DNA of 64,000 nt from JAMQPK01 sp963761975 (GTDB taxonomy: Bacteria; Acidobacteriota; Vicinamibacteria; Vicinamibacterales; JAMQPK01): positions 1,736,001 to 1,800,000 of the forward strand of contig CAVXIR010000002.1 in NCBI GenBank assembly GCA_963761975.1, in the 5' to 3' direction. The position numbers and the translations under genes were made by a program. Below the pieces are notes generated by a model. The model was not told the origin of the DNA and did not search any database. It worked only from the letters and a program-made list of their open reading frames with translations. How positions within the stretch are numbered: position 1 is the stretch's first letter; each line of letters starts with the position of its first letter. Below, piece after piece: positions 18,439 through 27,526 of this stretch.

Positions 18439-20469
18439 ATGATCGGGCAAACGATTTCGCATTACCGGGTGATCGGCCAGCTCGGGTCGGGTGGGATGGG
18501 GGTCGTCTACCGCGCCGAGGACGTCCGGCTGGGACGCTCGGTTGCCCTCAAGTTCGTTTCCGACGACTTTGCGCACGATCCTCAAGCCGTGCAGCGCCTT
18601 CGCGACGAAGCCCGAGCGGCGTCGTCGCTGAACCACGCCAATATCTGTACGATTTACGACATCGGCGAGCACGAGGGACACCCGTTCATCGTGATGGAGC
18701 TGATTGAGGGGCGGTCGCTGCGAGACTGCCTCTCCTCGGGGGCACTGAAGATTCACCATCTGGTCGATATCGGCATCGAGACCGCCGACGCCCTCCACGC
18801 CGCACATTCGGAAGGGATCATCCACCGCGATATCAAACCGGGGAATATCTTCCTGACCGAACGGGGTCACGTGAAGATCCTCGACTTCGGGCTCGCAAAG
18901 CTGGTGTCGTTAGACGCGGCATCAGGGACCACCCGCGACGGTGCCGACACCGTCGCCGGTGTCACGCTCGGGACTGTGGCGTACATGTCGCCCGAGCAGG
19001 CCACCGGCGAAGAGCTGGACGCCCGCACCGACCTGTTCTCGCTTGGTGTCCTGATGTATGAGTGCGCAACCGGCCACCACCCATTTCCCGGCAAGACGTC
19101 TGCGGTGATTCTCGCCTCGATCCTCAACCGGGCCCCGTTGGCGCCGGTGGTACTGAATCCCGAGCTGCCGATCCGGCTGCAGGAAGTGATCAACAACTGC
19201 CTCGAGAAGGACAGAGAACTGAGGTATCAGTCGTCGGCAGATCTGCGCGCCGACCTGAAGCGCGTCAAGCGCGACCTCGAGTCGGGTCAGTCGCACGCCG
19301 TTGACGCGATGTCCAGCCGCTTCGCACTTCCTGCGGCATCGAATACTGGCTCGTCGCGCCGTGCAAGTCCGACGAGCCGCAGTTCGCTGGTGTGGCGCAT
19401 CGGCGCCGGAGCGGCACTCGCAGGCGTTGTGGGAGTTGGTCTGTATTCGGTGTGGCGCAACGTACCTGTGGTGCCACCAGATTCGGCGCGTGTGGCGGTG
19501 GCGTCAGATCCGGCCATTGCAAGCCGGCTTGCGCTGGCCACTGCGAGCCTCGAGGCTCGGAACTACCGGGCGGCGCTCGCGTACGCGAGACAAGTCCTCG
19601 CGATCGATGCCACGCACGCAGAGGCAGCGAAGATTCGCGATGAAGCATCGACGACGCTGGCGCGATTCGACGACGAGATCGCCGAGGCGCGGCGGCGGAT
19701 CTCATCGGGCGATGTGCGCGGTGCCGCCCAGGCGCTCGACCGAGCGCGGGAGATCGACGCGAGCGCGCCCAGCGTTGCCGAGGTTGCGACGCGCCTGGCC
19801 GAGCTGTCTCGCGCGCCGGAGCCACAACGTGACGCTCGTGGCGGCCGGCCGGCAGCCGTCGAACGGGAGACTCGGGCGACGCCGCCGGCACGCTCGCAAG
19901 GCGCTGCGCCGCCCGTGCCGCTGCCGCCGCCACCGGCATCAACGGCGCAGCAGGCCCCGCCGCGCGGCGATACGCCTCCGGTACAGGCTCCGCCGCCTGT
20001 GTCTCCACCGGCCGCGCCGACGACGGGCAGTGTCAACCCTCCAGCTTCGCCGCCCGAACCGATCGTTCCGGTGAAACCGGCGCCGAGTCCCCCCGCGATC
20101 GATACCGCCAAGCCTCGCGAGCGTGCTCAGACCTCGCCATCTCCCGAAGAGGATGACGCCGCGATTCGCCAGGTGACGGCGACCTATGCCCGCGCGATCG
20201 AGGGCAAGGACCTCGCGCTGTTCCGATCGATCAAACCGAATCTTTCACGTGAGGAAGAGCGGCGGCTGCAGGATGGATTTCGCGCAGTGACGTCGCAGCG
20301 CGTGGACCTCACGATACTGTCCATCGACCGGCGTGGCGACGAGGCTTCGGTCGTGTTGCGCCGCCGGGATACCATTCAGGCTGGTGGGCGGCAGCAAACG
20401 AGCGAGAGCCGACAGACCATGACTCTTGCACGGACGAGTGCCGGCTGGAAGGTCGTCGACATCCGCTGA
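18439..20469 (+). CDS. Ser/Thr protein kinase with proline-rich extracellular part
   Basis: 676 residues. The kinase domain is at 1-285 with GSGGMGVVY, HRDIKPGNIFL, DFGLA and YMSPEQATGE, all catalytic residues intact. A membrane segment lies near 325-345. The external part has a helical Ala/Arg-rich segment, a proline-rich linker near 490-570 and a C-terminal ~100-residue domain (IRQVTATYARAIEGKDLA...) resembling NTF2/SnoaL-like folds. A 16-bp gap separates it from the outer-membrane protein gene, so they probably form one operon. The preceding ~290 bp (18149-18438) contain no gene that I can support and are the likely promoter region. Confidence 0.9.
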   Translation: MIGQTISHYRVIGQLGSGGMGVVYRAEDVRLGRSVALKFVSDDFAHDPQAVQRLRDEARAASSLNHANICTIYDIGEHEGHPFIVMELIEGRSLRDCLSSGALKIHHLVDIGIETADALHAAHSEGIIHRDIKPGNIFLTERGHVKILDFGLAKLVSLDAASGTTRDGADTVAGVTLGTVAYMSPEQATGEELDARTDLFSLGVLMYECATGHHPFPGKTSAVILASILNRAPLAPVVLNPELPIRLQEVINNCLEKDRELRYQSSADLRADLKRVKRDLESGQSHAVDAMSSRFALPAASNTGSSRRASPTSRSSLVWRIGAGAALAGVVGVGLYSVWRNVPVVPPDSARVAVASDPAIASRLALATASLEARNYRAALAYARQVLAIDATHAEAAKIRDEASTTLARFDDEIAEARRRISSGDVRGAAQALDRAREIDASAPSVAEVATRLAELSRAPEPQRDARGGRPAAVERETRATPPARSQGAAPPVPLPPPPASTAQQAPPRGDTPPVQAPPPVSPPAAPTTGSVNPPASPPEPIVPVKPAPSPPAIDTAKPRERAQTSPSPEEDDAAIRQVTATYARAIEGKDLALFRSIKPNLSREEERRLQDGFRAVTSQRVDLTILSIDRRGDEASVVLRRRDTIQAGGRQQTSESRQTMTLARTSAGWKVVDIR

Positions 20470-20484
20470 CGCGAAGGAGAGCGC

Positions 20485-21810
20485 ATGGTCCGTCGGATCG
20501 CTGGAATACTCGTGTGTATCGCCGTCTGTGCGCCCAAGGCGCGTGCGCAGGAACCCTATAACCTGGCGTCGCCGGTGAGGAGCCTGGCCACGATCTTCAC
20601 CGATCTCTATGGGCCTGAAGGCCTCGTGCTCGACAGCCTGGCCACGTTGCCCGGCGAGCAGGCGCATCGCGCGCACTTCATCAGCGACTTCCAGTTCAAT
20701 TTCAGCCAGTTCAGCACTGCACTGGTTGGCCAGCTCGTCAGCGTGCCGCTGCCATCGCCGGCCTCGGGCTTCACCTATCAGTTCGATGCCAGCCTCGGCG
20801 TGTTTCAGCGGACGACGCAGAGCTTTGGACCGATTCTCGCCGAGCGCGCCGACACCATCGGCGCCCGCCGTATCTCGCTCGGCTTCGCGTTCCAGCGCTT
20901 TACCTTCGATACGGTCGAGGGGCTCGATCTGCAACGCGTTCCGGCGGTATTCACGCACGACAACGCGGCGCTTCTTGGCGGGCGCGAGGACGTCGTGACC
21001 ACGATAAACGCGATCGATGCGAGCGTGGCTCAGTCAACCACGTTTTTCACCGTCGGCATCACCGATCGCTTCGATATTTCACTCGCGGTACCGATTGTGA
21101 GCAACACCATAAAAGTCGTGTCCGACGCCACAATCCACCGACTGGGGACGACCGATCCGCTGACGCACTTCTTCCGGCAGTCGGACGGCGAGGTTGGTGC
21201 CCGGCGGCTCTTTACCGCCGTGGGCAGCGCGTCGGGGATCGGCGACATCACCGTGCGCATGAAGCACACGTTGCACAAGGAGGCGTCGACGGGCGTGGCT
21301 GTTGGACTCGACGTGCGGATTCCGACCGGCGATGAGATGAACCTGCTCGGGAGCGGCACCGCCGGTCTCCAGCCGTTCGCCATCTGGTCTGGCACATTCC
21401 AGCGTGTGTCGCCGCACGCGAACATCGGCTACAAGTGGAACGGCTCGAGCGTGCTGGCCGGCAACCCGGCGAGCGGCGAGACGGCAGACTTTCCTGATCA
21501 GGTTGGCTATGCGGCCGGCGCGGACCTGAGCGTGAACTCGCGCGTGACGCTCGCGTTCGACCTGCTGGGCGTCTACGTCATCAACGCCGAGCGGCTTCAT
21601 CGCGATACGTTTCACGCCCTCGACGGCCGGTCGACGTTTCCCAACATCGTGTTCGCGCGCGACTCGATGAACAACCTGAGTGGTGCGGCCGGCCTGAAGG
21701 TCAGCCCTCTCGATCGTCTGCTCATCGACTTCAACGTGCTGTTCAAGCTCGACGAGCGCGGCTTGCGCGATAAGGTGACGCCCCTCATCGGCTTCGAGTA
21801 TGCCTTCTGA
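20485..21810 (+). CDS. Secreted outer-membrane-like protein of unknown role
   Basis: 441 residues. AAGGAG precedes the ATG, and a signal peptide (IAGILVCIAVCAPKARAQ) begins the protein. The rest is rich in alternating hydrophobic beta-strands with glycine turns, for example VGLDVRIPTGDEMNLLGSG, and ends in an aromatic residue (IGFEYAF), which fits a transmembrane beta-barrel. The pattern resembles the phenol-degradation MetA-like/transporter family but not closely enough to name. Its position behind a kinase suggests the two serve one envelope process. Confidence 0.72.
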   Translation: MVRRIAGILVCIAVCAPKARAQEPYNLASPVRSLATIFTDLYGPEGLVLDSLATLPGEQAHRAHFISDFQFNFSQFSTALVGQLVSVPLPSPASGFTYQFDASLGVFQRTTQSFGPILAERADTIGARRISLGFAFQRFTFDTVEGLDLQRVPAVFTHDNAALLGGREDVVTTINAIDASVAQSTTFFTVGITDRFDISLAVPIVSNTIKVVSDATIHRLGTTDPLTHFFRQSDGEVGARRLFTAVGSASGIGDITVRMKHTLHKEASTGVAVGLDVRIPTGDEMNLLGSGTAGLQPFAIWSGTFQRVSPHANIGYKWNGSSVLAGNPASGETADFPDQVGYAAGADLSVNSRVTLAFDLLGVYVINAERLHRDTFHALDGRSTFPNIVFARDSMNNLSGAAGLKVSPLDRLLIDFNVLFKLDERGLRDKVTPLIGFEYAF

Positions 21811-22071
21811 CCATCGCAGTCGCGCCGTGCCAGCCGGGCGCGCCGCGCCCCGGAACATCTGTCCGCGAACGTCGAGCGCGTAACACTAGGATCAGACACT
21901 CGACAGATACCAGTTCTGCACCGAAGTCTCCTCATCGGCAGACAAATGTCCACGCCGTAAATCCTCCCAATTTCGTACGCTGAAAATCGCCAATGAAACG
22001 GCACCATCCGCAGCAGACGTGCGATGCGACGTGGGCATCGGGTTTGCCTTGCATGAGGCTCGGACCATTCT

Positions 22072-22359
22072 GTGGAAGAAATGAACAGGAGTTCTCGGGC
22101 TCCCGGAGACGAGTTCTCCAGCCTGATTGCGGACGGCTTGATACTCTGGCGGTTCTCCACGCCCGGGCGCTTCGATCTCTGGTGCCTGGTCTTCGAATTC
22201 TCAGACGGCTTTTACCTCGTCGTTGACGACGACCCCGAGGGGCCGCGACCCTACATGATGCGCGAGCGACATCCCGATATCGTCGGTCTCATCAACCGCA
22301 TCGATACGCTCAAGGGCTCACTTCGCCGAAACGGGTGGGTCGAAGTGGATGTTGAGTAG
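22072..22359 (+). CDS. Small hypothetical protein
   Basis: 95 residues from GTG 22072 or 92 from ATG 22081. No motif is recognised. The sequence has a beta-rich core (FDLWCLVFEFSDGFYLVV) and an acidic C-terminus. The preceding 21811-22071 interval holds nothing I can identify. Confidence 0.5.
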   Translation: MEEMNRSSRAPGDEFSSLIADGLILWRFSTPGRFDLWCLVFEFSDGFYLVVDDDPEGPRPYMMRERHPDIVGLINRIDTLKGSLRRNGWVEVDVE

Positions 22360-22523
22360 GCGGCGCCTCCTGATTTCATCCATCTAGACACCCAACGCCG
22401 ACGCCGTTCACGGTGTCGTGTCATCCATCGACTGAAACTGCACAAGAACCTGGTCTACGATACCTCTGCTGCTGAACGTCGTAGCGGGGCCAATCGGGGT
22501 CACCACGTCACAGTGAGGTCGTG

Positions 22524-23405
22524 ATGAAGAAGACACGCAAATTCATCGAGAAGCTGACTGCCACTCCGGGTCGAAAGATTTCGCTGAAGAAGTGCCGGAC
22601 CGACTGGACCGCACACATCGAGAAGAAAGACGCACAGGCACTGCTGGAAGCGGGCGTCAAGAAGCTCGCAGCCCAGCAGGACATGCTGTACGCACAGGAT
22701 GCTTACGCCATTCTGCTCATCTTCCAGGCGATGGACGCGGCGGGCAAGGATGGCACCATCAAACACGTGATGTCGGGGGTCAACCCGCAGGGGTGCCAGG
22801 TATTCAGCTTCAAGGCCCCTTCGACCGAGGAGCGCGATCACGGGTATCTGTGGCGCTCGTCTAAAGCGCTTCCCGAACGCGGCCGGATTGGCATCCACAA
22901 TCGCTCGTACTACGAGGAGGTGCTCGTCGCCCGGGTCCATCCGGAGATTTTGCAGGCGCAACAATTGCCCGAAGAGCACAAGACGAAACGCATCTGGAAG
23001 GAACGCTTCGAACAGATCAATGACTTCGAGCGGTATTTGGTAGACAACGGCACCATCCCGATCAAGTTTTTCCTGAACGTGTCAAAGGCGGAGCAGAAGA
23101 AACGTTTCCTGGCGCGCATCGATCTCCCCGAGAAAAACTGGAAGTTCTCGATCAACGATGCCAAGGAGCGGACACACTGGTCCGAGTACATGAAGGCATA
23201 CGAGGACGTCTTCACCCACACCAGCACCGAATACGCGCCGTGGTACATCATTCCCGCCGACAACAAGTGGTTCACGCGCGTTGCCGTGTTGGAGATCATC
23301 CAACACCGGATGAAGAGGCTGCGTCTGAGCTATCCACAAATTGACGAAAGTCGTCGTCGCGAATTGCTGCAGGCGCGGAAGGTTCTGATCGGCGAGAACG
23401 ACTGA
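22524..23405 (+). CDS. ppk2: Polyphosphate kinase 2 family protein
   Basis: About 293 residues. The Walker-A-like P-loop QAMDAAGKDGTIKHVMSG, the following FSFKAPSTEERDHGYLWR, the lid region with IHNRSYYEEVLVARVHPE, and KFFLNVSK are all characteristic of PPK2. These enzymes use polyphosphate to phosphorylate nucleoside mono- or diphosphates. The single domain and length are like class III/I single-domain enzymes, and the class cannot be fixed by eye. The DUF488 gene follows after 14 bp and may be co-transcribed. Confidence 0.9.
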   Translation: MKKTRKFIEKLTATPGRKISLKKCRTDWTAHIEKKDAQALLEAGVKKLAAQQDMLYAQDAYAILLIFQAMDAAGKDGTIKHVMSGVNPQGCQVFSFKAPSTEERDHGYLWRSSKALPERGRIGIHNRSYYEEVLVARVHPEILQAQQLPEEHKTKRIWKERFEQINDFERYLVDNGTIPIKFFLNVSKAEQKKRFLARIDLPEKNWKFSINDAKERTHWSEYMKAYEDVFTHTSTEYAPWYIIPADNKWFTRVAVLEIIQHRMKRLRLSYPQIDESRRRELLQARKVLIGEND

Positions 23406-23419
23406 AAACGAACCAGGCG

Positions 23420-23818
23420 ATGAAGATGGGCATCAGCATTGTTCAACTGGGCAGCCGGCGACGACGCGGCGAGGGGCTTCGACTCGGTACCGTGCGGCGT
23501 CCACCTCGAGGCGTACGCAAATCGCAGTACGCAACGCAAGACTGGTACGACGTGTGGCTGCCAATTCTGGCTCCGAGTGCCGCGTTGCTGCGCAACGCCA
23601 GTGTTTCCAAAGACGGCGCTGGCTGGAGTACGTTCGAGAGGCGGTTCCGCGCAGAATTGAAGCGACCAGACGCGTCGCATGTCTTGGATACCCTGGCGGC
23701 TCTGTCACGTCAGACGAACTTTTCCGTCGGCTGTTATTGCTCCGATGAGAGACGGTGCCATCGATCGATTCTTCGCAGAGAATTACGTAAACGTGGGGCT
23801 GTGTTCAAGGGCAGTTAA
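23420..23818 (+). CDS. DUF488 family protein
   Basis: 132 residues. WYDVWLPILAPSAALL, W-x-x-F-x-x-RFRAEL and the C-terminal CYCSDERRCHRSILRREL fit DUF488. Biochemical role of the family is not established. It follows PPK2 closely on the same strand. Confidence 0.82.
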   Translation: MKMGISIVQLGSRRRRGEGLRLGTVRRPPRGVRKSQYATQDWYDVWLPILAPSAALLRNASVSKDGAGWSTFERRFRAELKRPDASHVLDTLAALSRQTNFSVGCYCSDERRCHRSILRRELRKRGAVFKGS

Positions 23819-23827
23819 CCGACGCGC

Positions 23828-24280
23828 TTACGCATTCCATCCAACTTGAAGCAGCTTCGCGCGCCACGCTTGGGCAAGCGCCTCGGCTTCGTGGGCGAAC
23901 TTTTCGACCTGCGTCCGCCGAAAATCGGCGCCTTCCATCACTCGCACGTCGATGCCAATGGGCGTGTAGACGGATATGCACCGAAGCTCACGACCGTCCT
24001 TGCGGACGCGCCACATCTCGTACTCGCTCACCGGCGTGTGCTCATTGGTCACGTCGGTCAGCCATTTCAGGAGATCGTCCTGTGCGGCTGGTGACCACTC
24101 GCGCAACGAGGCTGCGTGTCGAGGGTGTTCGGGCTCGATGGCCACGCACAGTCTGGCAAATTGATGGGACGGCGAGAGATGGCCGAACCCCGGCTGCTGC
24201 TTGAGCACGGCGAAGAACGTTCGCAGCCAGGCGTGAGGGTCGCTCGAAAGTGAATGTGACATGGGAATCGAAGGGCCCAC
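23828..24280 (-). CDS. Conserved-looking hypothetical protein
   Basis: 150 residues, mostly soluble and helical, no signal peptide. The C-terminal half includes EYEMWRVRKDGRELRCISVY followed by a helix with AEALAQAWRAKL. I do not recognise the family. It converges on the DUF488 gene with a 9-bp gap. Confidence 0.6.
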   Translation of the reverse strand: MGPSIPMSHSLSSDPHAWLRTFFAVLKQQPGFGHLSPSHQFARLCVAIEPEHPRHAASLREWSPAAQDDLLKWLTDVTNEHTPVSEYEMWRVRKDGRELRCISVYTPIGIDVRVMEGADFRRTQVEKFAHEAEALAQAWRAKLLQVGWNA

Positions 24281-24365
24281 CAGCCGTCGTCAGCGGGCCC
24301 ACTACAGTAGGTTACTTCTTCTCGGGTGGCGTAGGCGGTAATTTAAGGGACCGGCAGGCCGACGA

Positions 24366-24992
24366 TTACTTCTCAATTACCCAGGTCGTCATACATCGCC
24401 GGTTCTGCACGTTTGTTGTCTTGAGCGGATCGGCCAGCGTCCCACCGAGCGTGGCCGTCCAGGCCAGAATCGTCTGCTCGTCGACGACGAAGCGTTCGGA
24501 ACCGTCCGGCAGGCGCACGCGACCGGTGGCAGACGAGAGGTGACGCTCGAGGCCGATACTCGTCGCCAGACGAGCGAAAAACAGCCCACCAGGCGCCAAA
24601 ATGCGCCACATCTCCGTGAGCATCGCCGCGAACTCCCGCTCATCCGGCGCGAAATGCAGAACGGCACTGCAGATGACCGCGTCCGCCGAGCCATCCTCCC
24701 ACGGGAGGGAATCGAGCGGCCCGCAATGAATCTGGCTGAGTGGCAGGGCCGGATTCAGCGAGGCTGTGAGTTGACGCACCGAGCGAATCGCCATGGCATC
24801 GGCATCCACCGCCCGAACATCGAACCCGCGTCGAAGGAAATACGGAAGATTGCGGCCGGCACCGCAGCCGGCGTCGACCACACGCTGACGACGGTCGAAT
24901 CGACCGCGTAGGAGTTGATCAAACAGATAGATGTCGATCCCGCCGAACTCCGTTTCCAATTCGGCGGATACGCCAGAGACATCGGAGGGCAT
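24366..24992 (-). CDS. Class I SAM-dependent methyltransferase
   Basis: 208 residues. Motif I VVDAGCGAGRNLPYFL, motif II acidic turn VRAVDADAMAIRS, and the later DAVICSAVLHFAPDERE and LAPGGLFFARL are the standard class I fold. Closest in pattern to the methyltransferase 11/25 group. Substrate unknown. No strong operon partner. Confidence 0.86.
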   Translation of the reverse strand: MPSDVSGVSAELETEFGGIDIYLFDQLLRGRFDRRQRVVDAGCGAGRNLPYFLRRGFDVRAVDADAMAIRSVRQLTASLNPALPLSQIHCGPLDSLPWEDGSADAVICSAVLHFAPDEREFAAMLTEMWRILAPGGLFFARLATSIGLERHLSSATGRVRLPDGSERFVVDEQTILAWTATLGGTLADPLKTTNVQNRRCMTTWVIEK

Positions 24993-25063
24993 TGCCGATG
25001 ATACTGCTCAACTCGAGTCGATGAGCCAGCCCGGTGGTTCCCAGCGAGCCGACTAATAGGGAC

Positions 25064-27328
25064 CTAGAAGACGACCCGCAGGCGCTTTGGCGTTGACGGT
25101 GCTTGGGTTTGGTTGCCCATCGGGCACGTGATGCCGTCGATCTCGGGCCGTGTCGTCACGTTGCTGCAGGGCGCAAGACCGCCGTAGAGATTCTGCGTCG
25201 CCTGCTCATGGAAATAGACCCGGAAGTTGACGTTCGGTTGTCCCTGGTAGTCGTACACGAAGATTTCGTACTTGTCATTCGGCTGGCTGTTCCCTCTCGA
25301 CATCGTGTGGTTCATCTCAATCGTCTGCAGCGATCGACCAGGCCACGCGCGAACGAGGTTGTTGCGCAGGATCATCGTCACCCCAGACGGAGGACGGTCG
25401 GCGCCGGTGCCGGGCGTGGCCGGAGTCTCGAACGAGAAGGCATGCCCCCAGGTGACGGCATTTACGTTTTCGATTCGAAAGGTGCCGAGAGGGTCGATGC
25501 AGCCGCCGAATATGCTTCCGGCGTGGACACTTCCACCTCGAATCGTGATGTCGACGTTCCTGTAGTCGCCGCACTGAAAGGCCGCAGGCCAATAAAGAGT
25601 GGCGGCGGGATCGACGCGGTAGACGAGGCCGTCTGCGATCATCCGGTGAGCGGGGTAGTTGTAGATCGCTCCTTCGTAGGTATGCCACACGCGGAAGTCC
25701 TTTACGAGGCTTTCCGCAATCCCGGTGGGAACGACGTACCCGTCGGTTCCGAGCTCCCAGGCCGTGAGCCCGTCAGCCGCCAGGCCGTAGACTTCATTCG
25801 CGCGAAACTCGAGGATTGGCTGGTGCTGCGGCGTGACGGCAACCGTTTGGCTGGTGTCAGTCATGTCCGCGCCGCGGAATCGAGGGTTGCGCGCGGTGTA
25901 CGGCGCCGCCGGCACGATAAACTTCCACCCGGGACCCGACACGATCTGTTGCACCGCGTTACGGCAGCTTGCGGCGACGTTGTTGATGAAGCGATTGTTG
26001 AAGCCCGCGGCCCAGAAGCACTCGGCCGCTGATCCCGGTGTCGTGCCGTCGGTAGTACTGGGCCCGCTCTCTCGCGGATTGATATCGCCGCGAATGTAGA
26101 CCACGAAGTTTTCCTCGAAGACGTTCTCGGTTTCAGTGCCGTCCTCCACGGCAATCCCGGCGCCCGTCAGTTGAGAGCCGCCAAACACGACGTTCTGCTT
26201 GATGAGTCCGTAGTGGCTCCCATGCACGGCGATCGGCCATTTGAGGCTGTCGTTCACGGCGTTGCCGAGGACCACGAATTGGTACCCGACGTTCGCGGGA
26301 TTCGTCGGACCCCAGAGCTGATGGATGTGCAGAGGATACCGCCCGATGTGGTTGGTGCTGCCATTGAGCGACGTTGCGCGCGTGCGGCCAAGATCCTGAA
26401 ACTGCGCGTAGGAGATGGCCACCTTGGAGCGATGGGTGTACAACGTATGGCCTCTGGTGCCTGAGGGGTTCTCCGAGCGGATGATGATGTTTCGCGTCAG
26501 GTTCCCTACGTGCGGCAGGAGCGCAATGGAACCGCTCAGCACGGTGGGGGTGCCGTCTGCATCTCTCGCACCTCGATGATCGAAGCTGAGCGGAGAGGAG
26601 ACCGTGATCAGTTTCCCGTCGGGGCTGATGTTCTGAATGGTCCGCTGTTCGATCTGCAGGGCGTACCCGGGATTGAACCAATGTTCTGCGGGCACCTGGC
26701 GCGTATCGGGCAGAACGATGCGATCGCCGACGCGCCAGTCGGCGACGGGCTGCGCCAGAGAAATGGTCGTATGGCCGGCCCGAGGCTCACTGGCGGCGCG
26801 CACAAACGTGGAGGTCTTCACGGCCCCGTGGATCGTCACCGTGCCATCGACGGACAGTAGTCCGGTGCCGTATTGATCCGGATCGGTCGCCGTGTTGAGT
26901 GCATTGTCTTTGATGATGATCTCAGCAGTTGCAGAGGCGGCGACGGGACCCGATGCCGTGCCTATCTCCAGCGTGCCGTTCGGCAAAACAAGCAGCGTGC
27001 CTACGCGAAGTCGAGTGGTCTGACCGATCGAGAATCGCAGAACGCCGTCGGCCTCAATGCCAATGACGTTGGCGTCGCCGGTCGTGCTGTCGTAGGTGAC
27101 GGTGTGGGCGACGCTGACGATGTCGGCGGGCGCGGGCAGTCTCGCAGGGATCCACGTGAATGGGGACGACCAGGCGCCGTTGGCTGCGCTCCGGATCGTC
27201 GGGTTCGCGGCGAAGTTCGGCACATGGTCGTGCGGGGTGTGGATGATCTGCGCTGCTGCATCGTGAGAGAGAACGAGCAGACTCCCCGCTGCAAAGGCGG
27301 CCGCACAAAAGAACAATCGATGCGTCAT
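25064..27328 (-). CDS. Secreted G8-domain / right-handed beta-helix protein (CEMIP-like layout)
   Basis: 754 residues from the ATG at 27328; a 25-residue longer form is possible. A signal peptide (LFFCAAAFAAGSLLVLSHDAAAQ) is followed by a G8 domain at about 38-165 (GAWSSPFTWIPARLPAPADI, then GVLRF). The next blocks, LLSVDGTVTIHGAVKTSTFV and DWRVGDRIVLPDT, occur in the same order in animal CEMIP/TMEM2 proteins. The remainder has many short strands with N-ladders typical of a parallel beta-helix. In animals this layout binds or degrades hyaluronan; for bacteria a glycan-directed role is an inference. It ends STPKRLRVVF, shared with two neighbours. Confidence 0.8.
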   Translation of the reverse strand: MTHRLFFCAAAFAAGSLLVLSHDAAAQIIHTPHDHVPNFAANPTIRSAANGAWSSPFTWIPARLPAPADIVSVAHTVTYDSTTGDANVIGIEADGVLRFSIGQTTRLRVGTLLVLPNGTLEIGTASGPVAASATAEIIIKDNALNTATDPDQYGTGLLSVDGTVTIHGAVKTSTFVRAASEPRAGHTTISLAQPVADWRVGDRIVLPDTRQVPAEHWFNPGYALQIEQRTIQNISPDGKLITVSSPLSFDHRGARDADGTPTVLSGSIALLPHVGNLTRNIIIRSENPSGTRGHTLYTHRSKVAISYAQFQDLGRTRATSLNGSTNHIGRYPLHIHQLWGPTNPANVGYQFVVLGNAVNDSLKWPIAVHGSHYGLIKQNVVFGGSQLTGAGIAVEDGTETENVFEENFVVYIRGDINPRESGPSTTDGTTPGSAAECFWAAGFNNRFINNVAASCRNAVQQIVSGPGWKFIVPAAPYTARNPRFRGADMTDTSQTVAVTPQHQPILEFRANEVYGLAADGLTAWELGTDGYVVPTGIAESLVKDFRVWHTYEGAIYNYPAHRMIADGLVYRVDPAATLYWPAAFQCGDYRNVDITIRGGSVHAGSIFGGCIDPLGTFRIENVNAVTWGHAFSFETPATPGTGADRPPSGVTMILRNNLVRAWPGRSLQTIEMNHTMSRGNSQPNDKYEIFVYDYQGQPNVNFRVYFHEQATQNLYGGLAPCSNVTTRPEIDGITCPMGNQTQAPSTPKRLRVVF

Positions 27329-27526
27329 TCGTGCCTCACTGGTTTCGGGACGTGGCCGCAAAAGCGGTGCCACCGAACGCCGGGCACGTAAGACGTCCAG
27401 CATGCCACGACGTGCCTCATCTGCGCGGCACTGGCAAGCCTGATAATTTCAGTCTTGGCCTTGTGCTCACCAAAAGCGGAATCCGTCATGGCAGATGTTC
27501 CGCGTGTCCGCGCAGTGCGGCGGAAT

